Made by a program: the position numbers and the translations under genes. From Sneathiella litorea (GTDB lineage: Bacteria; Pseudomonadota; Alphaproteobacteria; Sneathiellales; Sneathiellaceae): a DNA stretch of 64,000 bases. Positions 8,547-17,126 of the stretch are shown here, piece by piece (within the stretch, counting starts at the first letter, position 1; each line of letters begins with the position of its first letter). The notes under the pieces were generated by a model, which was not told where the DNA came from, searched no databases, and worked only from the letters and a program-made list of their open reading frames with translations. Location: the NCBI RefSeq assembly GCF_009882915.1, contig NZ_WTUW01000001.1, forward strand, positions 1,228,872-1,292,871, in the 5' to 3' direction.

Positions 8547-10252
8547 TTGACCGCCTCCGGAAAATGCTTGAGGATCGACATCAGACCGTTGGGAGCTGCC
8601 TGCCCGAGCCCGCAAATGGAGGCATCACGCATGACCGCGCTAAGCTCGGTCAGAAGATCGCTATCCCAATGTTCGGCCTCCATTATTTTGAGCGCTTTCT
8701 CTGTACCGGCGCGACACGGGGTGCATTGCCCGCAGCTTTCATCCTCGAAAAAGCGCATCAGGTTGCGTGCCACCATCTTCAGGTCATCCTTGTCCGAAAT
8801 GACGATAACGGCGGCAGAGCCAATAAAACATCCGTATTTTTCCAGCGTTCCGAAATCGAGCGGGATGTCCGCCATGCTTGCCGGAAGAAGGCCACCGGAT
8901 GCGCCACCGGGAAGATAGGCGCGAAATTCATGGCCATCCTCCATGCCGCCGCCATATTCCTCAATCAGTTCTTTCACCGTGATACCAGCAGGGGTGATAT
9001 AGACACCCGGCTTTTTCACATGACCGGATAGGGAGAAACTGCGGAATCCTTTGCCGCCATGTCGTCCACCTTCCTTAAACCAGTCCGGCCCTTTTCGAAT
9101 TATGTCGGGCAGCCAATAGAGTGTTTCCACATTATTGATAAGGGTTGGCCGACCAAACAATCCGACATGGGCCGGGAAGGGCGGTTTATGACGGGGCAGG
9201 GCGCGCTTTCCCTCGATACTTTCCAGCATAGCGCTTTCTTCCCCGCATATATAGGCACCGGCGCCTCGCCGCAGAATAATCTCCCGCCCGCTATCAAGTT
9301 GTTCAGCTTTCAGCTTGTTGATACATTCCGAAAGTATCCGGGCTGTCTCCGGATATTCATCACGCAGAAAGATATATATCTTTTCCGCGTCAACGATCTC
9401 CGCACCGATCAGCATGCCCTCTATAAACTGATATGGGTTCTTATTGAGAAAATACCGGTCCTTGAAAGTCCCGGGTTCGCTTTCATCGGCATTGACGGCC
9501 ATGTAACGCGGGCCCGGAACGGACAACACGGAGTTAAGCTTTAACGCATGCGGGAAGCCTGCCCCACCAAGGCCGCGATGACCACTTTCGTTTAATGCTT
9601 CGATGATGGTGTCTGCCAGCAAGTCCCCGCGGCGCAATTCTCCATGAGAAGTAAATCCCCCCGTAGCAATATACTCCTCAAATGAAGTATAGGCGGGGAC
9701 TGGAAGCGGATTATTTCTCTTTTCCGCCTCTACCTGTTTTTCGACATCTTCAAGTGTTGCATGTCCGACGTAGCGATCCTTTAAGCGTGCAACGGGAGCA
9801 ATTTCACAACGCCCCATGCAGGCGCCATGGGTGATATGAATATTGCTGCCGTATTTTTCAGCGAGCTTCCTCTTCAGTTCCATCGATCCGGCCATCTCGC
9901 ATGAGAGGCTGTCGCAGACTTTGATGGTGAGAGCGGCAGGTTTTGCGTCACCTTCCTTCACGACCGTAAAATTATGATAAAAGGTTGCGACTTCGTAGAC
10001 TTCAGCCAGAGCAAGACGCATTTCCTCTGCCAGCGCGGCTAAATGATCCGCAGAAAGGTGGCCATAGTTATCCTGAATCAAATGCAGATGTTCGAGGAGC
10101 AGGTCGGACTGACGCGAGCGATCTCCGAGTAGGGCGGAGATCTCACGGGCGGCAGATGGATTGACTTGTCGCCCCTTCTTCTGATAGCGGGCTTTTCGTC
10201 CTCCCTTGCCCGGAGCTTTTGGAACTGCAAATAATGTTTTCCCTGCTGTCAA
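8543..10252 (-). CDS. fdhB: formate dehydrogenase beta subunit, NuoE-NuoF fusion (NAD and FMN binding)
   Basis: This 569-residue protein joins two complex I-like modules. Residues about 30-185 are a NuoE/FdsG-like thioredoxin-fold [2Fe-2S] domain (VCDSLSCEM, then CMGRCEIAP). The rest is NuoF-like: glycine-rich FMN/NADH motif RGLGGAGFPHALK, ADESEPGTFKDRYF, AGAYICGEESAMLES, and the [4Fe-4S] motif ESCGQCTPCRAG plus a fourth cysteine in DASICGLGQ. A fused beta subunit matches the two-subunit FDH1 type known from Methylobacterium, so the metal could be tungsten or molybdenum. The start is TTG at 10252, 8 nt behind GGAGG. No fdsD or fdhD is present in the window. Confidence 0.93.
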   Translation of the reverse strand: MTAGKTLFAVPKAPGKGGRKARYQKKGRQVNPSAAREISALLGDRSRQSDLLLEHLHLIQDNYGHLSADHLAALAEEMRLALAEVYEVATFYHNFTVVKEGDAKPAALTIKVCDSLSCEMAGSMELKRKLAEKYGSNIHITHGACMGRCEIAPVARLKDRYVGHATLEDVEKQVEAEKRNNPLPVPAYTSFEEYIATGGFTSHGELRRGDLLADTIIEALNESGHRGLGGAGFPHALKLNSVLSVPGPRYMAVNADESEPGTFKDRYFLNKNPYQFIEGMLIGAEIVDAEKIYIFLRDEYPETARILSECINKLKAEQLDSGREIILRRGAGAYICGEESAMLESIEGKRALPRHKPPFPAHVGLFGRPTLINNVETLYWLPDIIRKGPDWFKEGGRHGGKGFRSFSLSGHVKKPGVYITPAGITVKELIEEYGGGMEDGHEFRAYLPGGASGGLLPASMADIPLDFGTLEKYGCFIGSAAVIVISDKDDLKMVARNLMRFFEDESCGQCTPCRAGTEKALKIMEAEHWDSDLLTELSAVMRDASICGLGQAAPNGLMSILKHFPEAVK

Positions 10253-10269
10253 TTCAAGTTCCTCCGGTC

Positions 10270-10473
10270 CTATCTTGTGCGATTTTGCTCTTTATGCGCT
10301 TCTTCCGCGCTAAGCACAATAAGTTCAACCATACCAACAATGATCAACTGCTTTCCGGCATTCTCGAAATTAACTGTGACACGATCCGCAACCGATGATT
10401 GCACTTGCCCAATCCCCCAGTTGGGTTCCTGCGGGTGGCGAACATATTGGCCGGGCGAAAACTGAGCGAGCAT
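10270..10473 (-). CDS. DUF3553 domain protein
   Basis: A 67-residue protein matching the short DUF3553 family: the segment PGQYVRHPQEPNWGIGQVQS followed by VTVNFENAGKQLI is the characteristic small beta barrel, also seen at the C-terminus of some UvrD/PcrA helicases. The biochemical role is unknown; nucleic-acid or protein binding is guessed from the barrel. It is divergent from chpT and lies 17 bp upstream of fdhB on the same strand, so it could be the first gene of the formate dehydrogenase transcript. Confidence 0.8.
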   Translation of the reverse strand: MLAQFSPGQYVRHPQEPNWGIGQVQSSVADRVTVNFENAGKQLIIVGMVELIVLSAEEAHKEQNRTR

Positions 10474-10525
10474 GATTTTTCTCTTAACATGGTAGATAAG
10501 ATTGTTGCATATTCACTCTAACAAA

Positions 10526-10543
10526 TTGTCGTGCAGACGACAA
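10526..10543. promoter_or_regulatory. inverted repeat in the DUF3553-chpT intergenic region
   Basis: TTGTCG and CGACAA form a 6-bp perfect inverted repeat around TGCAGA in the 121-bp divergent gap. It could be an operator or a small hairpin in the chpT leader. There is no further support. Confidence 0.35.
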
Positions 10544-10594
10544 AGCTTGTTCCATTTTTTTAGAGTTCCGCGGACTGCGGATTTTGGAGATCCT

Positions 10595-11233
10595 ATGATT
10601 GATTTGAAACTTGCCTCGCTAATGAGCTCCAAACTCTGCCATGATATCATCGGTCCTATTGGTGCTGTATGCAATGGGATAGAGCTTGTCAGCGATGACG
10701 GCAACGAAGATATGAGGACCGAGGCGCTTAAACTTATTAGTGAAAGCGCCGGGGAAGCGTCTGCGCGGCTTCAGTTTTACCGGCTTGCGTTTGGTCTTGC
10801 AGGAGGTATGGGACAAGAACTTTCATTGCGTGATGCACGTAGTCTTAGCCGTGACCTAATGGCGTACGGCAAGGTAAATCTGGACTGGCCTGACAGCGAA
10901 GGCGGCGTGGAGATGCTGCCAAAAGATGTCATCAAGATCTTATGTAATCTGTTGGTTATCACGGCGGGTGCCTTACCTCGCGGTGGTGAAGTGCGCGTAA
11001 CCGGTAGTGTGACCGGTGAGGATTGGTCGTTTTCATTTAAAGGAGTAGGAACGCGTGTTGTATTGCGTGAAGACGTCACTCATGTTCTTCAGAACGGATA
11101 TAATGAAAATGAGCTTACGGCGCAAAATGTTGGTGTCCAGTACCTAATGGCACTTTGCGAGAATGCTAGTGCGGCGTTGGAGATTCTTGAAGTGGAAGAT
11201 GACCTTGTCGCACTTGCTGTTCACTCAACTTGA
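10595..11233 (+). CDS. chpT: histidine phosphotransferase ChpT
   Basis: The 212-residue protein has the ChpT arrangement. An N-terminal helical hairpin carries the phosphoaccepting histidine in SSKLCHDIIGPIGAVCNGIE (about His22), followed by a degenerate HATPase-like domain. In Caulobacter and relatives ChpT passes phosphate from CckA to CtrA and CpdR. The ATG at 10595 was chosen because homology starts at DLKLASLMSSKLCHD; the frame further upstream is unlike protein. It precedes the chemotaxis operon, with ctrA itself about 6 kb away. cckA is not in the window. Confidence 0.92.
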   Translation: MIDLKLASLMSSKLCHDIIGPIGAVCNGIELVSDDGNEDMRTEALKLISESAGEASARLQFYRLAFGLAGGMGQELSLRDARSLSRDLMAYGKVNLDWPDSEGGVEMLPKDVIKILCNLLVITAGALPRGGEVRVTGSVTGEDWSFSFKGVGTRVVLREDVTHVLQNGYNENELTAQNVGVQYLMALCENASAALEILEVEDDLVALAVHST

Positions 11234-11452
11234 CGCGCCGTACCGGATACTTTTGCGTCTTTTCCCCATGGGTAGATCTCTAAAATGGAGAACACCTGCT
11301 TGTATTTAGAGGCTATTTTATAGGCCAATAATACCAATTATCGGGTCAATCCGTAACTGCTTGTTAACCTCTATCCTGCATTCTATATCTGAAATTTTCT
11401 GGGCATTTAATGCTCTGAAAAGAAAGTAAAGATGCGGAAAGTGCGCAGGCGA

Positions 11453-14167
11453 ATGGATGATCTTCTGAGTGAGTTTCTTACGGAAACCAACGAAAGCATT
11501 GGTATCGTTGACGCTTCTCTTGTCGTTCTGGAACAGGATCCGAGCGACGAAAGCCATATCGACGGTATTTTTCGCCTTGTTCATACCATCAAAGGAACCT
11601 GCGGTTTTCTTGCTCTGCCTAGACTTGAGGCGGTTGCGCATGCCGGCGAAAATGTTCTTGGAAAAATTCGCGATAAAGAAATTACCGTTACCAGTGACGT
11701 TGTGACCCTCATTCTGGAAGCAATAGATGCCATCAAGGGAATACTGGCTGCAATCGAGGAAACGGAAAAAGAACCAGCTGGGGATGATGCGGATCTGATT
11801 GCTCGTTTGAATGACCTTGCGTTTGGAGAGACAGCATTCGAAGCTGCTTTGGCCACTCAAACTGGAAAAGAGCCGTCTTTGGGAATTGTTTCCGAAGAAG
11901 ATCTGGAAGCTGCTTTTCGGGCCGCGGAAGGTCCGAACGCAGGCTCCGCAGATAAAAAAATTCGCCCTGGAGAAGTTTCTCTTGAAGAACTGGAGGCCGC
12001 CTTTCAGGCAGCCGAAGGGCCTGATGATACCCCTGAACCGACGGCCGAAAAGAAACCTGTCGCCGAGAAAGTCACGAAGGAATCAAGCATCGCCAATCAG
12101 AGCATTCGCGTGAATGTACAGATGCTCGAAAACCTCATGACAATGGTAAGTGAACTCGTCCTGACACGGAACCAGCTCCTTCAGATGGTTCGCGGAATGG
12201 GCGATAGTGAATTTACTGTTCCTTTGCAACGTCTCAGCCATGTAACGACGGAGTTGCAGGAAGGACTGATGAAGGCGCGGATGCAGCCGATCGGCAACGC
12301 CTGGTCAAAGCTGCCACGAATTGTCCGTGACCTCAGTCATGATCTTGGCAAGAAAATAGAATTGGTTATGCATGGGTCCGAGACTGAGCTTGATCGTCAG
12401 GTCCTCGAACTGATTAAGGACCCGCTGACCCATATGGTGCGAAATTCAGCCGACCATGGGCTTGAAACGCCAGAGGATCGTGTCGCGGCCGGCAAACCGG
12501 AGACAGGCAAGATTATACTCGAGGCTTTTCACGAAGGTGGGCACATCATCATCAAGATTACCGATGATGGGCGCGGTTTGAATGGCGCCAAAATCAAGAA
12601 AAAGGTTATTGAAAATGGTTTGGCAAGCGAGGCCGAACTGGAAGACATGGGCAAGCAGCAGATCCATAATTTCATTATGCGCGCGGGCTTTTCAACGGCC
12701 GAGAAGGTAACCAATGTCTCGGGTCGGGGCGTCGGTATGGATGTCGTTCGATCCAATATCGAGAAGATTGGTGGAACGATTGCCTTAACCTCCGAAGAAG
12801 GGGAAGGGTCGACTTTTACGATCAAAATTCCCCTTACCCTTGCTATCGTTTCGGCGCTGATTGTGGAATGTGGCGGTGAAAGATTTGCCATACCTCAGAC
12901 CAGTGTACTTGAACTTGTCAGGACATCTGCCGAGGGCAACTGCAACCATTTCATCGAAATGATAAACGAGGCGGCGGTCCTCCGTCTGCGTGATCAATTA
13001 TTGCCACTCGTTCACCTGAATGAAATCCTGCGCCTTGAAACGGCTGCGGATGAAATTGCTGACCAAAGTAATGTTAAAGGTGCCGAGGAGTTTATCATTG
13101 TTATTCAGGTCGCAAGCTTTGTATTTGGCATTGTCGTCGACCGTGTCTTTGATACTGAGGAAATTGTCGTTAAACCGATTGCGCCAATTCTGAAAAATCT
13201 CGCCCTCTTTTCAGGGAATACAATTCTCGGGGATGGCAGCGTAATTATGATCCTTGATCCGAATGGTATAGCTGCAATGTCTGGCGATGCCGTTGTCGGG
13301 TCGGGCAGTTCCATAAAAGAGGAAACAACCCAGGCGGAGGTAAAGGAGGAGAAGGTCGCTCTTCTTCTCTTCCGGGCGGGCGGAAAAAATCCGAAGGCTG
13401 TTCCTCTATCCCTGGTCGCGCGTCTTGAGGAAATTGACGTAGACACCATCGAGGTCGCTAACGGCAGAAAAGTTGTGCAGTACCGCGGAAAGTTAATGCC
13501 GCTGATGACAATTGACGAGGACACCAAGATCAATGAACAAGGCCGACAGGCCGTCCTTGTCTTCAGCGATCAAGACCATACGATGGGGTTGGTTGTCGAT
13601 GAGATTATCGATATCGTTGAAGATTACCTTGATATCGAAATAATTTCCGAAGGTGACGGTTACGTTGGCAGCGCCATTATTCGGGACAAGACAACGGATA
13701 TTATTGACGTAGGTTATTGCCTGCAGAAATGCTTTGGTAATAGTTTCAGCGGATCGGACGTACGACCCTTCGATCCCGTCAGCGAGAAACAGAAAGTCCT
13801 GCTGGTCGATGATAGCCCCTTTTTCCGAAATATGCTCGTGCCGCTTCTCAAAAGCGCTGGTTATGATGTCTCAACAGCTGAAAATGGGCTTGATGCTCTC
13901 AAGAAACGGGACATAGGCGAGCATTTCGACATCATCATCAGCGATATTGAAATGCCTGAGATGGATGGCTTCAAGTTCGCTGAAGAAATTCGGGGAGACG
14001 ACAGATGGCATGAGACGCCAATCGTCGCGTTGTCCTCCCATACCACACAAGGAGATTTTGATCGTGGTCGCGCCGTCGGGTTTTCAGATTATGTCGCAAA
14101 ATTCGACAGAGACTCATTGATATCCACGCTCTCGCAAACCCTCAAAGAATGTGGGAGTGCAAAATGA
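11453..14167 (+). CDS. cheA: chemotaxis histidine kinase CheA with C-terminal receiver domain
   Basis: The 904-residue hybrid kinase contains, in order: a P1 HPt domain with phosphoacceptor His44 (RLVHTIKGTCGFL); an acidic linker with two similar motifs (SEEDLEAAFRAAEGP and SLEELEAAFQAAEGP, about residues 146-190); the P3 dimerisation helix (NLMTMVSELVLTRNQLLQM); the ATPase N box (LTHMVRNSADHGLE) and G boxes (DDGRGLNG, GRGVGMDVV, GEGSTFTI); a CheW-like domain and a second, diverged one; and a receiver with phosphoacceptor Asp831 (IISDIEMPEMDGF). ATG 11453 is favoured over ATG 11432 because family members begin MDDLLSEFL. It overlaps cheW by ATGA. Confidence 0.95.
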   Translation: MDDLLSEFLTETNESIGIVDASLVVLEQDPSDESHIDGIFRLVHTIKGTCGFLALPRLEAVAHAGENVLGKIRDKEITVTSDVVTLILEAIDAIKGILAAIEETEKEPAGDDADLIARLNDLAFGETAFEAALATQTGKEPSLGIVSEEDLEAAFRAAEGPNAGSADKKIRPGEVSLEELEAAFQAAEGPDDTPEPTAEKKPVAEKVTKESSIANQSIRVNVQMLENLMTMVSELVLTRNQLLQMVRGMGDSEFTVPLQRLSHVTTELQEGLMKARMQPIGNAWSKLPRIVRDLSHDLGKKIELVMHGSETELDRQVLELIKDPLTHMVRNSADHGLETPEDRVAAGKPETGKIILEAFHEGGHIIIKITDDGRGLNGAKIKKKVIENGLASEAELEDMGKQQIHNFIMRAGFSTAEKVTNVSGRGVGMDVVRSNIEKIGGTIALTSEEGEGSTFTIKIPLTLAIVSALIVECGGERFAIPQTSVLELVRTSAEGNCNHFIEMINEAAVLRLRDQLLPLVHLNEILRLETAADEIADQSNVKGAEEFIIVIQVASFVFGIVVDRVFDTEEIVVKPIAPILKNLALFSGNTILGDGSVIMILDPNGIAAMSGDAVVGSGSSIKEETTQAEVKEEKVALLLFRAGGKNPKAVPLSLVARLEEIDVDTIEVANGRKVVQYRGKLMPLMTIDEDTKINEQGRQAVLVFSDQDHTMGLVVDEIIDIVEDYLDIEIISEGDGYVGSAIIRDKTTDIIDVGYCLQKCFGNSFSGSDVRPFDPVSEKQKVLLVDDSPFFRNMLVPLLKSAGYDVSTAENGLDALKKRDIGEHFDIIISDIEMPEMDGFKFAEEIRGDDRWHETPIVALSSHTTQGDFDRGRAVGFSDYVAKFDRDSLISTLSQTLKECGSAK

Positions 14168-14619
14168 CCGTCAGCAATATGCAAGACTATGTAACGATTA
14201 TAGTCGCGGATCAACTCTTCGGCATTCCGGTACTCGAAGTGCATGATGTTCTTCGCGGTCTTAAACTAACGAAAGTACCTCTGGCACCAGTTGAAGTTGC
14301 CGGCGTTCTCAATCTGCGCGGCCGTATTGTAACCGCCATTGATCTTCGCAAGCGGCTTCGCCTGCCGCAGCTAGAGAATTATGAAAATGGCCTGAGTATT
14401 GTCGTCGAACATAACGGCGAACCCTATAGCTTGATGATCGATGATGTCGGCGAGGTGCTCAGCCTGGATAAGAATGAATTACAACCTACACCAGTCACGT
14501 TGAATGCCTGCTGGAAAGATATTTCTGGGGGGATTTACCGCCTGGAAAATGAGCTGCTCGTTATTTTGCAAATTGAGCGGCTTCTGGACATTACAGCCAA
14601 TTCGACCATCGCAGCTTGA
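14164..14619 (+). CDS. cheW: chemotaxis adaptor CheW
   Basis: The 151-residue protein is a single CheW domain that couples chemoreceptors to CheA. Diagnostic segments are TIIVADQLFGIPVLEVHDVL near the start, VAGVLNLRGRIVTAIDLRKR in the middle and MIDDVGEVLSLDKNEL toward the end. The ATG is embedded in the cheA stop (ATGA), which indicates translational coupling; the preceding in-frame ATG would lie inside cheA. cheY follows after 19 bp. Confidence 0.93.
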   Translation: MTVSNMQDYVTIIVADQLFGIPVLEVHDVLRGLKLTKVPLAPVEVAGVLNLRGRIVTAIDLRKRLRLPQLENYENGLSIVVEHNGEPYSLMIDDVGEVLSLDKNELQPTPVTLNACWKDISGGIYRLENELLVILQIERLLDITANSTIAA

Positions 14620-14638
14620 TATAGAACGGAGAAATTCG

Positions 14639-15004
14639 ATGCCATCGTGTTTGATTGTTGATGATTCCAAAGTTGTTCGCATGGTCGCGAAACGCATTTT
14701 GGAGGATTTAAGTTTCGGTATCCTTGAAGCGGAAGACGGGAAAGGGGCCCTGAATACGTGCCTTGAAAAAATGCCGGATGTCATATTGCTCGACTGGAAT
14801 ATGCCGGTAATGAATGGAATAGATTTCCTGCGGACACTCCGCAGTTCCGAGAATGGCGAGCAGCCTGTCGTCATTTTCTGTACAACCGAGAATGACATGG
14901 CGCATATTCGCGAAGCTATTTCCGCGGGCGCAAACGAATATATTATGAAGCCATTCGACAGGGCAATTATTGAAGCGAAATTCTCACAGGTGGGAGTTCT
15001 CTAA
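14639..15004 (+). CDS. cheY: chemotaxis response regulator CheY
   Basis: A 121-residue single receiver domain that carries the phosphoryl group from CheA to the flagellar switch. It shows the acidic pair IVDDSKVVR, the phosphoacceptor Asp in ILLDWNMPVMNGIDF, the Thr in FCTTENDM, and the conserved lysine in IMKPFDR. There is no output domain. It sits in cheA-W-Y-B-R order, and its TAA is directly followed by the GTG of cheB. Confidence 0.93.
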   Translation: MPSCLIVDDSKVVRMVAKRILEDLSFGILEAEDGKGALNTCLEKMPDVILLDWNMPVMNGIDFLRTLRSSENGEQPVVIFCTTENDMAHIREAISAGANEYIMKPFDRAIIEAKFSQVGVL

Positions 15005-16171
15005 GTGGTGCACGCCAACACGATAGCAAAGCTGCAGGACAAGGGCACGAGTGATCCATACCGGGTGATGATCGTCGATGACTCCGCGGTAATACGCGGG
15101 TTCTTGACGAGGTGGCTTGAAGCTGAAGCGGATATCGAGGTTGTTGCTATAGCCAACAACGGCGTTGTGGCCCTACGCGAGTTCCAACGCACCCGCCCGG
15201 AGTTGGTTATCCTGGATATTGAGATGCCGGAAATGAACGGCCTGACGGCATTGCCGCAACTTGTTGAAATGGATCCGGATGTTCAGGTTATCATGGTGTC
15301 GACCCTGACGCGGCGAAATGCCAATGTCAGTTTGAAGGCGCTGTCTAGTGGTGCTGCTGATTATATTGCGAAACCGGAATCAATCAGGGTAGCCAATGAA
15401 AAGGAAGAGTTCCATCGTGGCCTAATGCAAAAGGTTCGGGCACTTGGCGCAACTCGACGTTCGAGAAACAGCATAGCGAATAATGTGGCAGCACGACCGC
15501 TATTGAGACAGGTTTTACCAAAGCAGAGACGAACACCTTTAATTTCAGAGAAAAATTCTCTGAAATTACGGCCTTTAGAGACTGGCTTCGAACCTGAAGT
15601 GATTGCCATTGGAGCTTCCACGGGGGGACCGCAAGCGCTCTTTAAAACCTTTGACGCGCTGAGAGGCAAAACCAGTCTGCCAATATTAATTACACAGCAT
15701 ATGCCCGGCACTTTTACGACGATTTTGGCAGAGCATCTGAACAAGATTTACGACAAGGATTGTGTTGAGGCAACTGACGGTGAAAGAGTTCTGGGCAATC
15801 GCGTATATGTGGCTCCGGGAGGTTGGCATATGACGGTCGCTAGAAGAAATTTGGATGTAGTTATTGAGCTGAACCAAGAACCGCCTGAGAATTATTGCCG
15901 TCCCTCGGTTGATCCAATGTTGAGAAGCCTGGCCGATGTATATGGTCGACATGTACTCGCGGTTATTTTGACAGGCATGGGACAGGATGGGCTGGACGGT
16001 TGCAAAAAACTTGCGGAGTCAGGAGCAGTGGTGATCGGCCAGGATGAAGAAACAAGTGTTGTTTGGGGAATGCCAGGGGCCGTCGCGAATGCAGGCCTTT
16101 GTAATAAGGTTTTACCATTGCAGAAAATCCCCGTTGCGATTGAAAATTTAACTTGTGGGGGGCCAGTATGA
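15005..16171 (+). CDS. cheB: chemotaxis protein-glutamate methylesterase CheB
   Basis: The 388-residue protein has an N-terminal receiver (MIVDDSAVIRGFL, phosphoacceptor in VILDIEMPEMNGL) and a C-terminal methylesterase/deamidase domain with the catalytic serine in AIGASTGGPQALF, histidine in ITQHMPGTFT and aspartate in ILTGMGQDGLDG. It removes methyl groups from chemoreceptors. The start is GTG 15005, immediately after the cheY stop. The linker, about residues 145-195, is basic and contains a perfect DNA palindrome (15541-15567). The stop overlaps the cheR ATG. Confidence 0.95.
   Translation: MVHANTIAKLQDKGTSDPYRVMIVDDSAVIRGFLTRWLEAEADIEVVAIANNGVVALREFQRTRPELVILDIEMPEMNGLTALPQLVEMDPDVQVIMVSTLTRRNANVSLKALSSGAADYIAKPESIRVANEKEEFHRGLMQKVRALGATRRSRNSIANNVAARPLLRQVLPKQRRTPLISEKNSLKLRPLETGFEPEVIAIGASTGGPQALFKTFDALRGKTSLPILITQHMPGTFTTILAEHLNKIYDKDCVEATDGERVLGNRVYVAPGGWHMTVARRNLDVVIELNQEPPENYCRPSVDPMLRSLADVYGRHVLAVILTGMGQDGLDGCKKLAESGAVVIGQDEETSVVWGMPGAVANAGLCNKVLPLQKIPVAIENLTCGGPV
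15541..15567. repeat. perfect palindrome inside cheB linker
   Basis: Two 12-bp arms (AATTTCAGAGAA / TTCTCTGAAATT) surround AAA. The palindrome lies in the part of cheB that encodes the variable linker between receiver and esterase domains, where sequence is free to drift. An RNA hairpin in the message or a protein-binding site are both possible; nothing further supports either. Confidence 0.6.
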
Positions 16172-17019
16172 ATAGTCAGGACTTCCAACTGTTCAGTAAT
16201 ATCGTCAAATCGCGCTCCGGGCTGGTATTGACCGAAGAGAAAGTGTATTTGCTGGAAAGCAGGTTGGTACCTCTTGCACGGAGGCGCGGCCTGGAAAATC
16301 TTGAAGCCTTGGCAGATGAAGTACGTCGATCCAATGACGAACATCTTCTGGAAGAAATTACTGAGGCGATGACGACCAACGAAACGTTTTTCTTCCGCGA
16401 TACCAAGCCTTTTGACACTTTCCGTGACGCGGTGTTGCCGCAGTTGTTGAAACAGCGGGCTGCGAAGAAATCGTTGCGCATCTGGACAGCCGCATGCTCG
16501 ACCGGGCAGGAACCTTACTCCATTGCTATGTTGCTGAAGGAAGAGGCCGCCAAAATGGCCGGTTGGCGTGTGGAAATTATGGCAACCGATATCTCGCGCG
16601 AAGTTTTGGAAAAAGCAAAGGCTGGGCTTTATTCTCAGTTTGAAGTGCAGCGGGGCCTTCCCATTCAGCTTTTGATGAAACATTTTCATCAGGTTGGTGA
16701 GATGTGGCAAATCGATAGCTCCATACGGGCCATGGTTAAATTTCAGCCTAAAAATCTTCTGGAAGATCTAGGAAGTGTCGGGCAATTTGACGTTATTTTC
16801 TGCCGTAATGTCCTGATTTATTTTGACCAAATAACAAAAAGCAAGGTGTTGAAGGAGATCCATAAAGCTTTGGCCGATGATGGCGCGCTCTTCCTGGGAG
16901 GTGCAGAAACAGTCCTTGGCATTTGTGACAGCTTTAAGCCGATAGACGGTCAGCGGGGAGTTTATACTTCAGCTGATGGCGGTCTGACGGCCGCGCCACA
17001 AGCTAATTCTGCCGCATAA
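16168..17019 (+). CDS. cheR: chemotaxis protein methyltransferase CheR
   Basis: The 283-residue protein uses S-adenosylmethionine to methylate glutamates of chemoreceptors. An N-terminal helical domain includes AMTTNETFFFRDTKPFD, the conserved receptor-methylation segment. The methyltransferase domain shows RIWTAACSTGQEPYSIAML (SAM-binding motif I), IMATDISREVLEKA, and FDVIFCRNVLIYFD. The start is ATG 16168, overlapping the cheB stop as ATGA, with a TGGGGGG ribosome site. It ends the che operon, and a bidirectional terminator separates it from ctrA. Confidence 0.95.
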   Translation: MNSQDFQLFSNIVKSRSGLVLTEEKVYLLESRLVPLARRRGLENLEALADEVRRSNDEHLLEEITEAMTTNETFFFRDTKPFDTFRDAVLPQLLKQRAAKKSLRIWTAACSTGQEPYSIAMLLKEEAAKMAGWRVEIMATDISREVLEKAKAGLYSQFEVQRGLPIQLLMKHFHQVGEMWQIDSSIRAMVKFQPKNLLEDLGSVGQFDVIFCRNVLIYFDQITKSKVLKEIHKALADDGALFLGGAETVLGICDSFKPIDGQRGVYTSADGGLTAAPQANSAA

Positions 17020-17054
17020 TTCTAAAAGGTTCTTTGGTGGGCCATATTTCCTAT

Positions 17055-17101
17055 AAAAAAGCACCCCCGCAGTATTTTCGGTACTGCGGGGGTGCTTTTT
17101 T
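17055..17101. terminator. bidirectional intrinsic terminator between cheR and ctrA
   Basis: A perfect 14-bp GC-rich stem (GCACCCCCGCAGTA / TACTGCGGGGGTGC) with a short loop is flanked by an A-run on the left and a T-run on the right. It therefore works in both orientations and serves the convergent cheR and ctrA genes. Confidence 0.95.
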
Positions 17102-17126
17102 AGGTCTTCTCGCTAACTGAATGTAA

